A stretch of DNA of 50,702 nt. Origin: a bacterium (lineage in GTDB: Bacteria > Actinomycetota > Acidimicrobiia > Spongiisociales > JAENVV01). The stretch spans positions 118,306 through 169,007 of the forward strand of contig JAHEDI010000002.1 in NCBI GenBank assembly GCA_024641305.1. The letters are read 5' to 3'. Positions 42,265-49,968 of this stretch are shown here, piece after piece. A program made the position numbers and the translations under genes. Below the pieces are notes generated by a model that saw nothing but the letters and a program-made list of their open reading frames with translations, made no database searches and had not been told where the DNA came from. How positions within the stretch are numbered: the first letter of the stretch is position 1; the number at the start of each line of letters is the position of its first letter.

Positions 42265-43282
42265 AGGCGATCATGTCCGAGAACCCCAGGCCGTCCGGCC
42301 GTTCGAGCTGGTCCATCGTGCAGTCAACCGCATCCTTGTCCGGGCGCCACCGGTGAAATCGGGTGGCGTGCCGGAACCGATAGCCCTCCAGTTGGTCATA
42401 ACTGATTTCGACCACGACTCCCGGCACGATGGGAACCCAGGACAGATCTTTGCCTGCCGACCACCGGCTATCTCCGCCGGGCACCCTGGCTTCCTCGTCG
42501 AAGGACTCGTCGGAGCGAAGCGCTTCGAATTGGTTGAGCATCTCCACCCGGTCGGCATCTTGAAAACCCGAGCAGTGGCCAATGAAATGCAGGTCACCGG
42601 CATCGTTATAGAGACCCAGTAACAGCGAACCGATCTTGTCGCCGTCTTTGTGAACCCGATAGCCGCCAACGACGCAATCGACGGTCCGGCGATGCTTGAT
42701 CTTGATCACCGCTCGTTTTCCGTGGATGTAGGCCTGGTCGAGCGGCTTGACGATGATCCCGTCGCAGCCGGTTGGCTCGAACTCGTCGAACCATTTTTTG
42801 GCGGTGGCTTCGTCGGTGGTGGAAGGCGTCAGGTTCCATGGTTGATCGAGCGACCGCATCAGGTCTTCAAGTCGAGCGCGACGTTCCGAAAACGGGAGCA
42901 TGCGGATGTCCTTGCCCCGGTCGGCCAAAAGATCGAAGGCGACGAGTCGGGCAGGGATCTCGTTCGAGAGCTTTTCAACGCGGGAGGCGGCCGGATGAAG
43001 ACGAAGTTGGAGTGTGTCGAACGTAGTCACATCATCTATGACAACCACGATCTCTCCGTCAACTACGGTGCCTTCCGGGAGCTGAGCGATGCCGCCTTCG
43101 AGTTCAGGGAAGTACCGAAGGAGGGGGCGTTGGTTTCGTGAGTCGATCCGACCACCCGGGTTCGACCACACGACTGCCCTGAAACCATCCCATTTTGGTT
43201 CGTACGCGAAGTTCCCTTTTGGCCACTTTTCGGACACTTTCGCTTCCATGGTTTCGATAGGAGGAGTGAATGGCCACGTCAT
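42257..43282 (-). CDS. ATP-dependent DNA ligase, LigC-like
   Basis: A 341-aa ligase that seals nicks with ATP. Motif I YEPKWDGFR has the adenylated Lys30. DGEIVV is motif III, and IVKPLDQAYIHGKR and VIKIKHRR are motifs IV and V, followed by a C-terminal OB domain ending in the RWRPDKDAVDCTMDQL region seen in mycobacterial LigC. ATG at 43282 (MTWPFTPPIETM) aligns with LigC N-termini; ATG at 43309 is a possible earlier start. It is the first gene of the repair, protease, aminotransferase and azlCD run. Confidence 0.92.
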   Translation of the reverse strand: MTWPFTPPIETMEAKVSEKWPKGNFAYEPKWDGFRAVVWSNPGGRIDSRNQRPLLRYFPELEGGIAQLPEGTVVDGEIVVVIDDVTTFDTLQLRLHPAASRVEKLSNEIPARLVAFDLLADRGKDIRMLPFSERRARLEDLMRSLDQPWNLTPSTTDEATAKKWFDEFEPTGCDGIIVKPLDQAYIHGKRAVIKIKHRRTVDCVVGGYRVHKDGDKIGSLLLGLYNDAGDLHFIGHCSGFQDADRVEMLNQFEALRSDESFDEEARVPGGDSRWSAGKDLSWVPIVPGVVVEISYDQLEGYRFRHATRFHRWRPDKDAVDCTMDQLERPDGLGFSDMIAYG

Positions 43283-43333
43283 GTAGCAATACAAGCACGC
43301 CAGTTTCATTTGTGAATAGCAACTTGTCGCCGG

Positions 43334-43339
43334 TAGCCT
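43334..43339 (+). promoter_or_regulatory. -10 element TAGCCT, leaderless GTG start
   Basis: TAGCCT lies exactly 7 bases before the GTG at 43347. Confidence 0.6.
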
Positions 43340-43346
43340 TCTGTGC

Positions 43347-44120
43347 GTGTCTGTGGCGGACAAGGCATCAGTTCGTGCGGTTCTCGCACTTCTACTTACC
43401 GGCTTGATCTTCGGGCTTATCTGGCTCACCGGTGGAGCGAACGCGCGGATTCAGGCGGCCGCTACGACATCGTCGACGACGACGATTACGGCGGTACCTG
43501 ACCTGACCGTCGTTGATGCGGCTCCGATCCCGATCGAGGAGCTTGTGATTCAAGCCAGGGCGGTGAATTCTCAGGCTCCCGCCGCCCGTGAACGGTCCGG
43601 CGCGTTGGCGGTGACGACCTCGTCGACGACCGAGGCGCCGGCGACCACGACCACGACCATCGACTCCACGACGACCACGCACTCGCACACGACGACCACG
43701 GATGCGCCAACGACCACGACCAAGCCCCCTACGACGACTACCACCGAGGCGCCGACCACGACCACCACCGAGGCTCCGACCACGACTACCACCGAGCCTC
43801 CGACTACCACGACGACGACGGGATCGGCCTATTCGGGGGTGTTGACCCAGGCCGAGGCCCGTGACCTGTTCAGTCGATATTTCTCGGGAGACGATGTCGA
43901 TGTGGCGATCCGGATCGCCGTGTGCGAGAGCGGGCTCGACACGAATGCCTACAACCCGAAAGGGTATGGCGGGCTTTTTCAACACTCGATCTCCGCGTGG
44001 GACAGTCGGGCTGCCGCGGCCGGATGGTCGGGCGCCAGCATCTACGATGGTGAGGCAAATACGGCCGTCGCCTATTGGCTGTATACCCAAAGTGGCTGGT
44101 CTCCCTGGCCGAATTGTTGA
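43347..44120 (+). CDS. secreted Thr-rich protein with lysozyme-like domain
   Basis: 257 aa. An N-terminal hydrophobic signal or anchor (about 10-30) is followed by a mostly extended region with a long Thr/Pro/Glu linker (about 90-160). A C-terminal domain of about 85 residues has AVCESGLDTNAYNPKGYGGLFQHS, matching the catalytic Glu region of lytic transglycosylase/resuscitation-promoting-factor folds, and ends with SGWSPWPNC. Two cysteines probably pair. The expected role is cell-wall cleavage outside the membrane, with the Thr-rich linker crossing the wall. The start is GTG, set by the leaderless promoter. Confidence 0.82.
   Translation: MSVADKASVRAVLALLLTGLIFGLIWLTGGANARIQAAATTSSTTTITAVPDLTVVDAAPIPIEELVIQARAVNSQAPAARERSGALAVTTSSTTEAPATTTTTIDSTTTTHSHTTTTDAPTTTTKPPTTTTTEAPTTTTTEAPTTTTTEPPTTTTTTGSAYSGVLTQAEARDLFSRYFSGDDVDVAIRIAVCESGLDTNAYNPKGYGGLFQHSISAWDSRAAAAGWSGASIYDGEANTAVAYWLYTQSGWSPWPNC
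43620..43825 (+). repeat. degenerate tandem repeat coding Thr-rich linker
   Basis: ACG/ACC-rich DNA with near-repeats of a 24-base unit encoding TTTTTEAP three times in a row (about 43735-43805). The last unit reads TTTTTEPP. Such tracts can change length by slippage. Confidence 0.7.
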
Positions 44121-44129
44121 GAGGACCGT

Positions 44130-44681
44130 GTGGCTGCAGTTGATATCGCCGGCTTTGTTGCCGATCTGAAAAGTCACGCTATGGATCATGGGTTCCATGT
44201 CCACGACGAGCGCCATTTCATCGAGACCTACTCGCTCAGCCAGATGTGGGAGATCGACGTCCATCCTGAACAAACGTGCGGTGGGGCTCTCGACCTTCAT
44301 ATGGCGCTCGATGTCGATCCTCGGGTGATCCTCGATTTCGAGGATCACGTCCAGGACATGCCGGTCGACGTTGAGGCGCCCGACGATGTTTTTGGTCTGA
44401 CACTGGGTTTCAACTGGGCCTTGCCACCTCTCGATGAGCAGCCGGATCTGTTGCTGCTCGCTACCGAACTCGCCGGGATCGGGGGCATGCGATTTCCGGT
44501 CGAGGTATCGGCTATTGATTCATTCGGGGCAGTGACCGACGCAGCCGAACGCCGGGTGGTGGTTGTCGGCCGAATCGGAATCTCACTTGCCGACATATTC
44601 TTGGGGAAAGAGCAGCTCTGTGACGAGCTCGATCTCGCCCACGAGATCAGCCTCTATCTAAATGATCTTCTGGTGACGTGA
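44130..44681 (+). CDS. hypothetical protein, 183 aa
   Basis: An acidic soluble protein with no signal peptide, cysteine motif or membrane segment. The central part alternates strands and acidic loops (LDLHMALDVDPRVILDFEDH), and the end is helical. I do not recognise it. The GTG start at 44130 lies 9 bases after the upstream stop, with GAGGA just before it, so it should be co-transcribed with the lysozyme-like gene. Confidence 0.7.
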   Translation: MAAVDIAGFVADLKSHAMDHGFHVHDERHFIETYSLSQMWEIDVHPEQTCGGALDLHMALDVDPRVILDFEDHVQDMPVDVEAPDDVFGLTLGFNWALPPLDEQPDLLLLATELAGIGGMRFPVEVSAIDSFGAVTDAAERRVVVVGRIGISLADIFLGKEQLCDELDLAHEISLYLNDLLVT

Positions 44682-44741
44682 TCGCGCAGGTTTTGAGCGA
44701 GCCAGTTACCCTGACCGGGTCGACCCTTGGAGCCTGAGCGC

Positions 44742-45224
44742 GTGGATGAATACACCTTCCTGACGGTTATGGGGAACATGGCTGCCTCGGTAACTGTCGT
44801 CACCACCTTCGACAGTGACGCCCGACCGACCGGTTTGACCGTGAGTGCGTTCTCGTCGGTGAGTCTCGCTCCGCCCCTCGTGTTGGTATGTCTTGGCAAA
44901 GATTCCTCGTCATTGGAAGCGATCCGCGATCGGCGGGGCTTCACGGTCAATTTTCTGGCCGCCGGTACCGGGGACCTGGCTCTCACGATGGCCTCGAAGT
45001 CCGCTGACCGTTTTCTGGGTATTTCATATGACGAGCCTGCTACTGAAGTCGGCGGACCGATATTGTCGGAGTCGGTGTATGCCTACTTCGAGTGTCGGTT
45101 GGAATCTGAGATCGATGCGGGTGACCATTTTGTCTTCATCGGTCGGGTAGAGGCCGGACAGTTCCTTGCCGAACGTGACCCACTGGTGTATTGGCGACGC
45201 GGCTTCGCCGAAGTCACCCACTGA
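44742..45224 (+). CDS. flavin reductase-like FMN-binding protein
   Basis: A 160-aa split-barrel protein of the HpaC/flavin-reductase family, which reduces free FMN or FAD with NAD(P)H for a partner monooxygenase. MAASVTVVTTFDSDARPTGLTVSAFSSVSLAPPLVLVCLGKDSS is the family signature stretch. No monooxygenase lies nearby. GTG at 44742 has GGAG about 10 bases upstream; TTG at 44727 is an alternative. TACCCT at 44707 is the likely -10. Its TGA overlaps the next ATG (TGATG). Confidence 0.9.
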   Translation: MDEYTFLTVMGNMAASVTVVTTFDSDARPTGLTVSAFSSVSLAPPLVLVCLGKDSSSLEAIRDRRGFTVNFLAAGTGDLALTMASKSADRFLGISYDEPATEVGGPILSESVYAYFECRLESEIDAGDHFVFIGRVEAGQFLAERDPLVYWRRGFAEVTH

Positions 45225-45610
45225 TGTCCCTCGGGCCTGTCCACCCGGCTGGAATTTTGATCTTCACCTCCCTCGATCGGTTCGAGGCGATGGCCAGGTT
45301 CTATCGGGATACGCTTGGATTGCCGGTTCGATCCGATCGCCAGGGCTTTATCAATTTCGCGTTTGAGGATCAGCGCCTGACCGTGGCCGTTCATTCAGAA
45401 GTCGAAGGGCCATCCAAGGATCCAAAACGTATCATGATCAACTTTGCCACCGGGGACGTTGAGGCGGCGGTCGCTCATCTCACCCGGGAAGGCGTTGAAA
45501 TCGTCCGGTATGCCGAACGCGAGAAGTGGGGCGGTTGGGTCGCGACGTTTGCGGACCCCGACGGCAATTTGGTACAACTCCTCGAACTGCCCGAACCTAC
45601 TCAGGAGTAG
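45224..45610 (+). CDS. VOC (glyoxalase/bleomycin-resistance) superfamily protein
   Basis: A 128-aa protein of two beta-alpha-beta-beta-beta units. FYRDTLGLPVRSDRQGFINFAF is the first and GWVATFADPDGNLVQLLEL the second, ending in the metal-binding Glu region. The family includes glyoxalase I, dioxygenases and antibiotic-binding proteins; the activity is not predictable. It is coupled to the flavin reductase through TGATG. Its 3' end overlaps the convergent acyl-CoA dehydrogenase by 10 bases. Confidence 0.88.
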   Translation: MSLGPVHPAGILIFTSLDRFEAMARFYRDTLGLPVRSDRQGFINFAFEDQRLTVAVHSEVEGPSKDPKRIMINFATGDVEAAVAHLTREGVEIVRYAEREKWGGWVATFADPDGNLVQLLELPEPTQE

Positions 45611-46743
45611 CCGTCCATCCGGGCGAGTACTTGAAGCATGACTTCGTCTGCGCCTCCGCCGATCGATCCCAGTCGGGCGTCGCGCACGTACCGGGCGGTC
45701 CAGGTCTCCTCCATATACCCGATGCCACCATGGAACTGGAGGCACCAGTCACCAACTTCCCTGGCCAGGCGACCCGACTTCAGTTTGGCAATCGTCGCCA
45801 TTCGGACCGGGTTCTCTCCCCGCATGTGCGAGTCGGCGAGGGCGTAGTTGTAATGGCGAAGCAGGTCGACCTCTGCCGCCAGCTCGGCCAGCTTGAACTG
45901 GATGTACTGGTTCTTGATCAATGGTTTGCCGAACGCCTGGCGGTCCTTGAGGTAGTTTTTTGTTCGTTCGAGCGCCAGGTCCATGCCGCCGACCGACGAG
46001 TACGCCGCCCACATGCGTTCGACCACAAACTGGGACATCTGCTGCTGGAAGCCCGTTCCAATGTTCCCGATGGTGTTGGCCACCGGAACTCGCATGTCCG
46101 TGAATGACAACAACCCGGTGTCCGAAGCCCGCATACCGAGCTTGTCGAGCTTCTTCGAGACGTCAAAGCCAGGGGTCTTGGTTTCGACAATCACCTGGGA
46201 CATCCCTTCGTAGCCGCCTTCATCCGATGTGCGGATCAGAACACAGAGCCAGTCCGCCTGGAGGCTGCTGGTGATATAGATCTTGGAGCCATTGATGACC
46301 CACTCATCACCATCGCGAACGGCGCGGGTTTTGATGCCGGCAACGTCGGATCCCGCGTCGGGTTCGGTTACGGCAACGCCGCACACCATCTCCCCGCGCA
46401 GTGCCGGTGCCAGAAACTTTGTCTTCTGTTCGGTGGTCCCGAACTGGGCCAAGGATGGGGTAGCCATGTCTACCTGGACCCCGAGCGCCATGCCGATTGA
46501 CCCGTTGTGAGCTCGACCAGCTTCCTCCGCGAGTACCACAGTGAAAAGATGATCGCCACCTTGACCGCCAAATTCCGGGTCATACTCGAGGCCGAGGAAG
46601 CCGAGTGCCCCCATCTGCCCGAAGATGTCATGCAGCGGCATCATGCCCAGCTCTTCCCAGTCATCGATGTGTGGGTTGATCTCACGTTCGAAGAACTCGC
46701 GCACGACTTTTCGGAACTGGTGGTGCTCGTTGGTGAATTGCAC
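45601..46743 (-). CDS. acyl-CoA dehydrogenase
   Basis: A 380-aa FAD enzyme of the short/medium/long-chain type. CGVAVTEPDAGSDVAGIKTRAVRDGDEWVINGSKIYITSS binds FAD and substrate, and QFHGGIGYMEETWTARYVRDARLGSIGGGADEVM is the C-terminal signature. The catalytic Glu at the GYMEE position is consistent with long-chain/isovaleryl types, so that class is possible. GTG start at 46743 has GAGGAG about 9 bases upstream, and TAAGAT lies further up as the -10. Confidence 0.93.
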   Translation of the reverse strand: MQFTNEHHQFRKVVREFFEREINPHIDDWEELGMMPLHDIFGQMGALGFLGLEYDPEFGGQGGDHLFTVVLAEEAGRAHNGSIGMALGVQVDMATPSLAQFGTTEQKTKFLAPALRGEMVCGVAVTEPDAGSDVAGIKTRAVRDGDEWVINGSKIYITSSLQADWLCVLIRTSDEGGYEGMSQVIVETKTPGFDVSKKLDKLGMRASDTGLLSFTDMRVPVANTIGNIGTGFQQQMSQFVVERMWAAYSSVGGMDLALERTKNYLKDRQAFGKPLIKNQYIQFKLAELAAEVDLLRHYNYALADSHMRGENPVRMATIAKLKSGRLAREVGDWCLQFHGGIGYMEETWTARYVRDARLGSIGGGADEVMLQVLARMDGYS

Positions 46744-46885
46744 GGTGACACTCCTCGGGGCGACCTTTAGATCTTAGATTCGAGGATGATCGGCGCCATC
46801 AACTCTGACCGGCCAATGGCGAACCTTCACCTTCAGCGAACGGGCGCAGGCAGTAGGCTTCGCGCCAGAACCACCAGGAGGCGCT

Positions 46886-47236
46886 ATGTCAGAAGAGATC
46901 AAAGTCTGTTCGGTCGCCAAGCTGCCACCCGGCAAAGTCGTCGGAGCCGGACCATACGCGGTCGGCAACGCCGATGGCGAATTGTTCGCCGTGACGAGGA
47001 GATGTCGCCATCTGATGGCCGACCTGGCGGACGGTTCGATCGCCTCGGACGGATGCCTTGTGTGCCCCTGGCATCACGCCAAATACGATGTGGAAACCGG
47101 GCGGATGGTGCGAGGACCGCAAGGAGTCTTCGCCAAGATTCCGTTACTCGGCACGTCCTACAAGATCCTGACGACGGTCCTCCCCCTCCGCCGGGGGAAG
47201 GTCACCAAGCGCAAGACCACCATCTACGTCGAGTAG
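46886..47236 (+). CDS. Rieske-type [2Fe-2S] ferredoxin
   Basis: A 116-aa single Rieske domain. CRHLMADL and CPWHHAKYD give the CxH...CxxH ligands for a [2Fe-2S] cluster. It resembles the ferredoxin component of aromatic-ring dioxygenases or a nitrite-reductase small-subunit-like protein, but no oxygenase lies nearby. It ends in a basic KRKTT tail. AGGAGG lies just before the ATG, with TAGGCT as the likely -10 about 30 bases upstream. Confidence 0.9.
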   Translation: MSEEIKVCSVAKLPPGKVVGAGPYAVGNADGELFAVTRRCRHLMADLADGSIASDGCLVCPWHHAKYDVETGRMVRGPQGVFAKIPLLGTSYKILTTVLPLRRGKVTKRKTTIYVE

Positions 47237-47362
47237 CCGTGTGCCCGCCGAGGGTCGAACGAGGTCGAATGACTTACGAATTGCCCCCGTTTGGTGGTGG
47301 CCACCGATCGGAGGCCAGGGGTAGCCTGGTACCTAACAACCGATCAGGGAAGGGACCCCACC

Positions 47363-48421
47363 ATGGGTGTATTTTCCTCAGCGGACCGTGACGGGCACAC
47401 CCACGTTCTGTACGGCGCTGATGACGCGAGCGGCCTGCGGGCCATTATTGCCATTCATTCGACTGCCCTCGGGCCCGCTCTGGGTGGCACCCGCTTTTAT
47501 CCGTACACCTCCGACGACGAGGCGCTTCGAGACGTTTTGCGGCTTTCCAAGGGGATGACTCTCAAGAACGCCGCTGCTGGACTTGAGCACGGCGGCGGAA
47601 AGGCGGTCATTATCGGGGACCCCCGCCAGATCAAGACCGAGGCTCTTCTCCTGGCGTATGGCCGGATGATCGAGTCGCTGGGTGGCCGGTACATCACGGC
47701 CGAGGATGTCGGGACCACGATCGAAGACATGGAGTGGGTGCGGCAGGAGACGAAGTGGGTTACCGGAACGTCATCGGCCAACGGCGGATCGGGCGACCCT
47801 TCGCCCGCCACTGCCCTTGGCCTATTTGCTTCGATGCAAGCCGCGGCTGGATACGTGTTCGGTTCAACGGACTTGATTGGCCGCCGGGTGGCTGTTCAGG
47901 GCGTCGGAAAAGTCGGGATGGACTATGTCGGACTACTGGTTGAGGCCGGAGCCGACGTCCTCGTCGCTGATACATGGGAACCGGCGGTCGACCGTGCCGT
48001 GGAGCGGTATGGCGTCAAAGAGATACCGACGCAAGACATCCTGTTTGCCGACGTCGACATTCTTTCGCCGTGTGCACTTGGAGCCGTCTTTGATGTGAAA
48101 AGCATTCCGAAGCTCAATTGTCGTTTGATTGTCGGATCGGCCAACAATCAATTGGCCTCCGATGCCGACGCTCAGCGACTCGCCGAACGCGACATCGTGT
48201 ACGTCCCCGATTTCGTCGCCAATGCCGGCGGAGTGATTAACGTCGCTGATCAGTTGCACGGCTATGACCGTGAGCGAGTCATGGCCAAGGTCCTCGAACT
48301 GGGTCACCGCACGACTGAAATTCTGGCCGCGGCGGACTCGTTGGCAATTACCCCTAATGCTGCTGCGATTCGCATGGCCAACGAACGGATAAAGGCTGCC
48401 ATTAACCGGTCTGGTTCTTAG
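47363..48421 (+). CDS. leucine/valine-type amino-acid dehydrogenase
   Basis: A 352-aa NAD-dependent dehydrogenase that interconverts a branched-chain amino acid and its 2-keto acid plus ammonia. GMTLKNAAAGLEHGGGK has the substrate and catalytic lysines (Lys68, Lys80). DVGTTIEDMEWV follows, and VAVQGVGKVG is the Rossmann NAD motif. PDFVANAGGVINVADQ completes the family pattern. The exact choice among Leu, Val and Phe is open. It fits a branched-chain amino-acid catabolic theme with AzlCD and the acyl-CoA dehydrogenases (inference). GGAAGGG precedes the ATG. Confidence 0.93.
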   Translation: MGVFSSADRDGHTHVLYGADDASGLRAIIAIHSTALGPALGGTRFYPYTSDDEALRDVLRLSKGMTLKNAAAGLEHGGGKAVIIGDPRQIKTEALLLAYGRMIESLGGRYITAEDVGTTIEDMEWVRQETKWVTGTSSANGGSGDPSPATALGLFASMQAAAGYVFGSTDLIGRRVAVQGVGKVGMDYVGLLVEAGADVLVADTWEPAVDRAVERYGVKEIPTQDILFADVDILSPCALGAVFDVKSIPKLNCRLIVGSANNQLASDADAQRLAERDIVYVPDFVANAGGVINVADQLHGYDRERVMAKVLELGHRTTEILAAADSLAITPNAAAIRMANERIKAAINRSGS

Positions 48422-48448
48422 GGTGGCCCGGCGTCGCGTTAGCGAGTC

Positions 48449-48697
48449 CTAACCGTCGTTCGGCCTGCGAGCGAGATCTTGGAGGGATTCCTGGCAGGTT
48501 TCTCTGAGGTCGGGATCTTCCGTCGGGTCGGCCACGACCTGGCGCAAGGCCGCCACCGCCTCTGGGAGGTCAAACTCGCATAGGTCCATGGCGGCATCTG
48601 ACCGGTCGCCGTACGGCGCCGACTGATCGAGCAACACGGAAATCAGGCCGGCGGGCTGGGCAGGTAGTTCATTTCGACTTGCGTTTCGGCCGGCCAT
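48449..48697 (-). CDS. small HEAT-repeat-like protein, 82 aa
   Basis: The sequence DRSDAAMDLCEFDLPEAVAALRQVVADPTEDPDLRETCQESL looks like one to two HEAT/PBS-type helical hairpins, preceded by a short N-terminal part. The role is unknown; such proteins mediate binding. ATG at 48697 lies 7 bases after a leaderless promoter, so the longer frame to 48808 is not used. It is divergent from the amidase gene. Confidence 0.7.
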   Translation of the reverse strand: MAGRNASRNELPAQPAGLISVLLDQSAPYGDRSDAAMDLCEFDLPEAVAALRQVVADPTEDPDLRETCQESLQDLARRPNDG

Positions 48698-48704
48698 GGT
48701 GTGA

Positions 48705-48710
48705 ACACTA
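48705..48710 (-). promoter_or_regulatory. -10 element TAGTGT, leaderless start
   Basis: On the minus strand TAGTGT lies 7 bases before the ATG at 48697. Confidence 0.6.
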
Positions 48711-48768
48711 ATCGGGGCAAAGGTCGCCAGAGGGGTCCCTTTGGCGGGGTAACTCGCCAATGATCGCC

Positions 48769-48774
48769 TAACCT
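48769..48774 (+). promoter_or_regulatory. -10 element TAACCT, leaderless GTG start
   Basis: TAACCT lies 8 bases before the GTG at 48783. Confidence 0.5.
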
Positions 48775-48782
48775 CGACCGCC

Positions 48783-49559
48783 GTGGTTGGACGACGTCGC
48801 TTTCTCAAATTGATCCTCGGGCTCGGCTCGGTCGGAGCCGGCTTTGGTTGGTTGAACCGGCCGCCTCTGGTCGGACCGGTAATGCTTGGCCAAGCTTCCT
48901 TTGAGTCCGTGGCCGCGACCGCGACGACCCGACCTCCACCTGCGTCGGCGCCCGTGTCGGTTTCAGTTCAACCAATCGAATTGCTCGTGATTCCCAAGCA
49001 CGCATGGGGAGCGGCTCCCATCGTCGGAACCTTCGTCGAACACGAGATCACCCGCATCACCATCCATCACACGGCCTCGCTTCTTGATGACAACACCGAT
49101 GCACCAGGTCGCATGCGAGAGCACCAGGCTTATCACCAGCAGGACCTGGGATGGCCCGACCTTGCCTATCACTACATCGTCGATCGAAACGGGCATATCT
49201 ATGAGGGTCGTCCGGTGTGGGCGGTCGGAGACACCTCCACCAACTATGACCCCGCCGGGCATTTGCTCATCTGTTGTGAGGGGGAATTCAACAGTCAGCT
49301 GCCGTCGGAGCCGCAACTCGCCTCTACCGCAGGTCTCATCGCCTGGGGTTCCTCCAAGTTCGGCGTCGGCCTGGATACCGTGCTCGGGCATCGGGATTTG
49401 GCCAGCACCTCGTGCCCGGGGGACGCGATGTACGACCGGTTGGATTCGCTCGTGACTCGTTCTGATCGCCTACTTGGCGACTTCGGAGTCACTCTCACAA
49501 CACTCGATGATCGCAGTGGTCTCGTCGTCGTGGCGGAGATCGAGGCAGGTCGGGTATAG
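48783..49559 (+). CDS. Tat-exported PGRP/N-acetylmuramoyl-L-alanine amidase
   Basis: 258 aa. The N-terminus MVGRRRFLKLILGLG is a twin-arginine signal with its hydrophobic core, so the protein is exported folded. A Pro/Ala/Ser linker leads to a peptidoglycan-recognition amidase_2 domain (about 75-230). ITIHHTAS has a zinc His, YHYIVDRNGHIYEGRP is the core, and GHRDLASTSCPGD holds the second His and the Cys/Asp ligand. It should cut the bond between MurNAc and L-alanine in the cell wall or at least bind wall fragments. The leaderless promoter places the Tat arginines right at the start of the message. Confidence 0.92.
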   Translation: MVGRRRFLKLILGLGSVGAGFGWLNRPPLVGPVMLGQASFESVAATATTRPPPASAPVSVSVQPIELLVIPKHAWGAAPIVGTFVEHEITRITIHHTASLLDDNTDAPGRMREHQAYHQQDLGWPDLAYHYIVDRNGHIYEGRPVWAVGDTSTNYDPAGHLLICCEGEFNSQLPSEPQLASTAGLIAWGSSKFGVGLDTVLGHRDLASTSCPGDAMYDRLDSLVTRSDRLLGDFGVTLTTLDDRSGLVVVAEIEAGRV

Positions 49560-49968
49560 ACGCTCTGGGCTGCAAGCGAGCCCTGGCTTGAGTCTGAGGA
49601 CACGTCCAGGCGGCGGTCATGTTCGCCTTTCCAGAATCTTTGGATTTTCTTTGGGATCTTAACGCTGAGTTAATTTGCCGACCCCATATTTGGCTCACGA
49701 CGGATTTGGTAGAGCCAGGAGGCTGCTCCATTCCGTTGAGGGGTGAGTCGGCCAGGCAACTTGTCGAGTTTCTCCAAGCCAGGAAATTAGGGCCATGGGA
49801 GGCTTCCAATATGCGGGGGATTAAGCCCGTCGTGCTGTTGCACGGCAACTCGGCACTCTTTGTTCAGCTGCGCACCTGCCAGTTCGGGCAACCGTCCGTG
49901 GTCTCTCCTCAGCTTCTCTCTGCTTTCGTTCCCATCGGTTCCGTCCACCTCCCCATAGGAGAACAATC
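49560..49968 (+). other. 409-base region without a convincing gene
   Basis: It is more AT-rich than its surroundings at about 49625-49690 and contains the inverted repeat TTAAC-5-GTTAA (49659-49673). It ends in AGGAG before the GTG at 49969. An open frame at 49619-49972 has an unremarkable composition and looks like chance. The region may hold the promoter and a long leader of the secreted-protein gene. I recognise no riboswitch. Confidence 0.5.

Noticed and set aside
43620-43825. Repeat array considered as CRISPR-like
   Set aside because: The repeats are in-frame Thr codons with no spacers of uniform length and no cas genes.
49735-49755. GGGGTGAGTC, similar to a core element of c-di-AMP (ydaO) riboswitches
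   Set aside because: The other conserved ydaO elements and pairing helices could not be found around it. A covariance-model search would be needed to overturn this.
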